The notes under the pieces were generated by a model. It saw only the letters and a program-made list of their open reading frames with translations. It was not told the DNA's origin and ran no database searches. From the NCBI GenBank assembly GCA_903890885.1, contig CAITCX010000009.1:1-7150 (forward strand): a DNA stretch of 7,150 nt, read 5' to 3'. The DNA is from an uncultured Dehalococcoidia bacterium (GTDB lineage: Bacteria > Chloroflexota > Dehalococcoidia > Dehalococcoidales > UBA3254). This document shows, piece by piece, positions 5,138-7,150 of the stretch. The stretch's first letter is position 1. Every line of letters starts with the position of its first letter. A program made the translations under genes and the position numbers.

Positions 5138-6310
5138 ATGATTAAAAAATCGTTCAGGTTTTCAGGCAGTATTTTATTGGCGGTACTGATATTACTGGCT
5201 GCGGCAGCACCCGCGCTGGCGTTCGAAGCCCGCAGCGATACGGATATCACAATCGCCAGAGATGAAGTAGTCAACGGTGATTTATATATTGCAGGAAATA
5301 GTGTTACCATTGACGGCACAGTCAACGGCGATGTATTTGCGGCCGGGCAGATCGTACATATCAACGGCAACGTGAATGGCGGCGTCACTATAGCAGGTCA
5401 AGCTGTCACATTGAATGGAAATGTAACCAACGGCGCACGTATAGCCGGCCAAACAGTTTCGGTAAGCGGAAATATCGGCCGCGACCTCATGGTAGCCTCG
5501 TCGGACCTTATCATCAACAAAGATGCCGTGATAGGCAAAGATTTAAGCACTTATTCCAATACTACGGTGATCAACGGACGGGTTGAAGGCAACGTCACCG
5601 GTGGAGCCAACCAGCTGACTATCTCCAGCGAAATAAACGGCAACGTAAGCGTAACAGTCAACAACCTGCTATTAACTGAAAGCGCCAAAATCCGGGGCAA
5701 TTTGAATTATACCAGCAGCAACACAGCGGATATCAAGTCCGGCTCAACAATTACAGGGACTGCCGACAGAACTATCCCAGTCAGCAAAAAAGCAGGCGGA
5801 TGGGCACACAGGGGAGCAGCCGGAGCGTTCTTCTTTGGAATAATGGCCTTCCTGTCCATTTTCGTGATAGGCCTGCTTGTAATTTCTATAGCCAGAAGGC
5901 AAATCACAAGCCTGGCGTTTTCAATCCACGATCACCCGGTACCCAGCCTGGGATGGGGAAGTCTGTGCCTCATTGTCACACCCCTGGCAGCCCTGGTGGT
6001 CATGGTAACTATCATCGGAATACCTCTGGGACTGATATCGTTGGTGGTCTGGGGCATCTTGCTTTTTCTCTGCCAGATACCGGTGGCGTTGCTTATCGGT
6101 TGGATGATATTATCTCGCAAGAGAGACAATTATTCTTACGGCTTCCTGGTGGGATTATTCACGCTGGGGCTGGCCTGTCTCTACATCGTCGGCGCGATAC
6201 CGGTGATCGGCGGGATAATATGGCTGGGAGTTATGATATTCGGGCTCGGCTCGTTAACCACAACTTTCCAGTCCAGGCAGAAAGCCAAATTGACAACCCC
6301 GCTTCCGTAA
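5138..6310 (+). CDS. exported bactofilin-like beta-helix protein with polytopic membrane tail
   Basis: 390 residues from ATG 5138, chosen because GGAAGG (5126-5131) lies 6 nt upstream and the product starts with a textbook signal peptide (MIKKSFRFSG, hydrophobic run, APALA, cleavage after Ala28). ATG 5111 would add nine residues without a good ribosome site. Residues 43-213 are short beta-helix rungs with recurring NG and AG turns: VNGDLYIAG, VNGDVFAAG, VNGGVTIAG, TNGARIAG, then less regular ones such as VEGNVTGG and INGNVSV. This is the pattern of bactofilin (polymer-forming) domains. A linker with GGWAHRG leads to about five membrane segments (228-252, 274-297, 298-325, 334-350, 353-372). 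Classical bactofilins are small cytoplasmic scaffolds; here the signal peptide puts the helix outside the membrane. An envelope scaffold or surface polymer is inferred. The gene stands alone between its own leader elements and a long inverted repeat. Confidence 0.85.
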   Translation: MIKKSFRFSGSILLAVLILLAAAAPALAFEARSDTDITIARDEVVNGDLYIAGNSVTIDGTVNGDVFAAGQIVHINGNVNGGVTIAGQAVTLNGNVTNGARIAGQTVSVSGNIGRDLMVASSDLIINKDAVIGKDLSTYSNTTVINGRVEGNVTGGANQLTISSEINGNVSVTVNNLLLTESAKIRGNLNYTSSNTADIKSGSTITGTADRTIPVSKKAGGWAHRGAAGAFFFGIMAFLSIFVIGLLVISIARRQITSLAFSIHDHPVPSLGWGSLCLIVTPLAALVVMVTIIGIPLGLISLVVWGILLFLCQIPVALLIGWMILSRKRDNYSYGFLVGLFTLGLACLYIVGAIPVIGGIIWLGVMIFGLGSLTTTFQSRQKAKLTTPLP

Positions 6311-6346
6311 GAGAAACCTTCTCATCAAAGTTAGAGGCCTGACAGT

Positions 6347-6390
6347 CGCGGTCTCACAAAACCAGTATGTTACGATTTTGTGAGACCGCG
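6347..6390. terminator. 15-bp perfect inverted repeat, possible terminator
   Basis: CGCGGTCTCACAAAA (6347-6361) pairs perfectly with 6376-6390 around a 14-nt loop. It begins 36 nt after the stop of the bactofilin-like gene. There is no T tract on either strand after the stem; the four T lie inside it. A very stable hairpin without a U run could stop transcription with help, block 3' exonucleases, or be a remnant of a small repeat element. A shorter GAGAA/TTCTC hairpin (6311-6323) touches the stop codon. Confidence 0.55.
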
Positions 6391-6480
6391 CGATGTTTAA
6401 GTAACCCAAATGTGATATCACCTTTGTATTCTTAATTGATAATAAGCGGAATGCCGCTCATAAGAAGGAGAACGCAAAAG

Positions 6481-7150
6481 GTGATTAAGAGAATTATAAG
6501 AACTTTAATTCCGGTGGTTTTGGTGTTCAGCCTGACCCTGATAACCCTCGTACCGGCTTTTGCGGCTACCGCACCACTGACGGTTTCCTCTCAGTCTCCA
6601 CGCAAGGGTACTACCGGCGTATCCATCAGTTATATTCCTTACATTAACTTCTCCCGGGCCGTAGACAACACCACCGTTAATGACACCAATATCGTATTAA
6701 TGAACGGCAATACCCCTGTCGCTGCCGATGTAACCATATCCGGAACGAGAAAAGCCATAATCACTCCCCAGGATCACCTGTTGTACAGCACCACTTACTA
6801 CATAGCGGTCAGCGGCGTAAAGGATGCTGCGGGCGTGGTAATGGCCGGTGATTACGGCTCAGCCTCCACCAGTCAATTTACTACTGCGGCCGTTGTACTA
6901 CCTACCGTTTCTTCCCAGTCTCCGCGCAAGGCAGCCACCAGCGTATCCACCAGTATTGTACCTTATGTAATGTTCTCCAAGGCGATGGACGCTTCTACCA
7001 TCACTTCCACTAATATCCTGCTGATGAGCGGCAGTACTGAAGTTACAGCCACGGTAAGCATGTCCAGCACCAAAAAGGCCATCATTACACCGGCTGCCCC
7101 TCTCAATGATCTCGCCACTTATTATATCGTGGTAACTACCGGTGCGAAAG
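6481..7150 (+). CDS. exported protein with tandem SbsA-type Ig-like domains, N-terminal part
   Basis: The first 223 residues of a gene that continues past the right edge. The start is GTG at 6481, 10 nt after AAGGAG (6465-6470); no in-frame ATG lies near. A signal peptide with Lys3, Arg4 and Arg7, a hydrophobic run and VPAFA ends at Ala28. Two copies of a 108-residue unit follow, starting TVSSQSPRK at 34 and again at 142. Each contains (F)S-(R/K)-A-(V/M)-D with T-(V/I) soon after, then (R/K)KAIITP and TYY-I-x-V, and unit 1 has GVKDAAGVVMAG. This is the pattern of the SbsA Ig-like domain (Big_5) of S-layer and other surface proteins. The role is probably structural or adhesive outside the cell; anchoring signals or a catalytic domain would lie beyond the window. 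GATAAT (6438-6443) is a weak -10 candidate. Confidence 0.85.
   Translation, partial: MIKRIIRTLIPVVLVFSLTLITLVPAFAATAPLTVSSQSPRKGTTGVSISYIPYINFSRAVDNTTVNDTNIVLMNGNTPVAADVTISGTRKAIITPQDHLLYSTTYYIAVSGVKDAAGVVMAGDYGSASTSQFTTAAVVLPTVSSQSPRKAATSVSTSIVPYVMFSKAMDASTITSTNILLMSGSTEVTATVSMSSTKKAIITPAAPLNDLATYYIVVTTGAK

Noticed and set aside
5041..5388. 115-residue minus-strand frame overlapping the start of the bactofilin-like gene
   Set aside because: It covers the promoter, palindrome and signal-peptide region of the plus-strand gene and shows no recognisable motif.
5800..6342. 180-residue plus-strand frame inside the membrane tail of the bactofilin-like gene
   Set aside because: It is a frame-shifted reading of the membrane segments; its His/Arg/Gly-rich product has no coherent fold or ribosome site.
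6412..6421. GTGATATCAC 10-bp palindrome upstream of the Ig-repeat gene
   Set aside because: It is too short and unsupported to call an operator, though it lies in the promoter region of that gene.

Overview
The window looks like a chromosomal segment of an uncultured or little-studied bacterium. I favour the Chloroflexota, perhaps Dehalococcoidia. This is an inference from the mix of gene families: a 47-residue DUF5679 zinc-ribbon protein, a DUF5666 protein, an exported bactofilin-like protein, SbsA-type Ig repeats and several orphan proteins. No rRNA, tRNA, CRISPR array, transposase or phage gene is visible. Base composition is moderate, apart from a very GC-rich glycine linker around 2125-2388.

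Layout. On the left, minus strand, lie the first 21 codons of a gene running off the edge (1-63) and a complete GT4-like glycosyltransferase (192-1379) with a good sigma70-type promoter at 1444-1472. This is probably the end of a polysaccharide or glycoconjugate cluster. Reading away from it on the plus strand is a probable lipoprotein (1606-2634) with two DUF5666-like domains joined by a Gly/Pro and poly-Gly linker, closed by a strong terminator (2664-2699). Converging on that terminator is the minus-strand DUF5679 gene (2743-2886), with a consensus -35, an 11-bp tandem A/T repeat upstream and a strong Shine-Dalgarno sequence.

To the right everything is on the plus strand, each gene separated by 170-400 bp with its own apparent signals: a membrane-anchored coiled-coil protein (3265-3867), an unrecognised 179-residue protein (4262-4801), an exported beta-helix protein with a polytopic membrane tail (5138-6310), and the start of an exported protein with tandem Ig-like repeats (6481 to the right edge).

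The theme is the cell envelope. Four of the five plus-strand genes begin with a signal peptide, lipobox or membrane anchor, and the left side carries sugar transfer. The wide gaps, separate promoters and hairpins argue against one operon. Nothing here proves a new system. The best leads are the repeat architectures of the surface proteins, the 11-bp phased repeat at the DUF5679 promoter, and the structured gap at 3051-3168.
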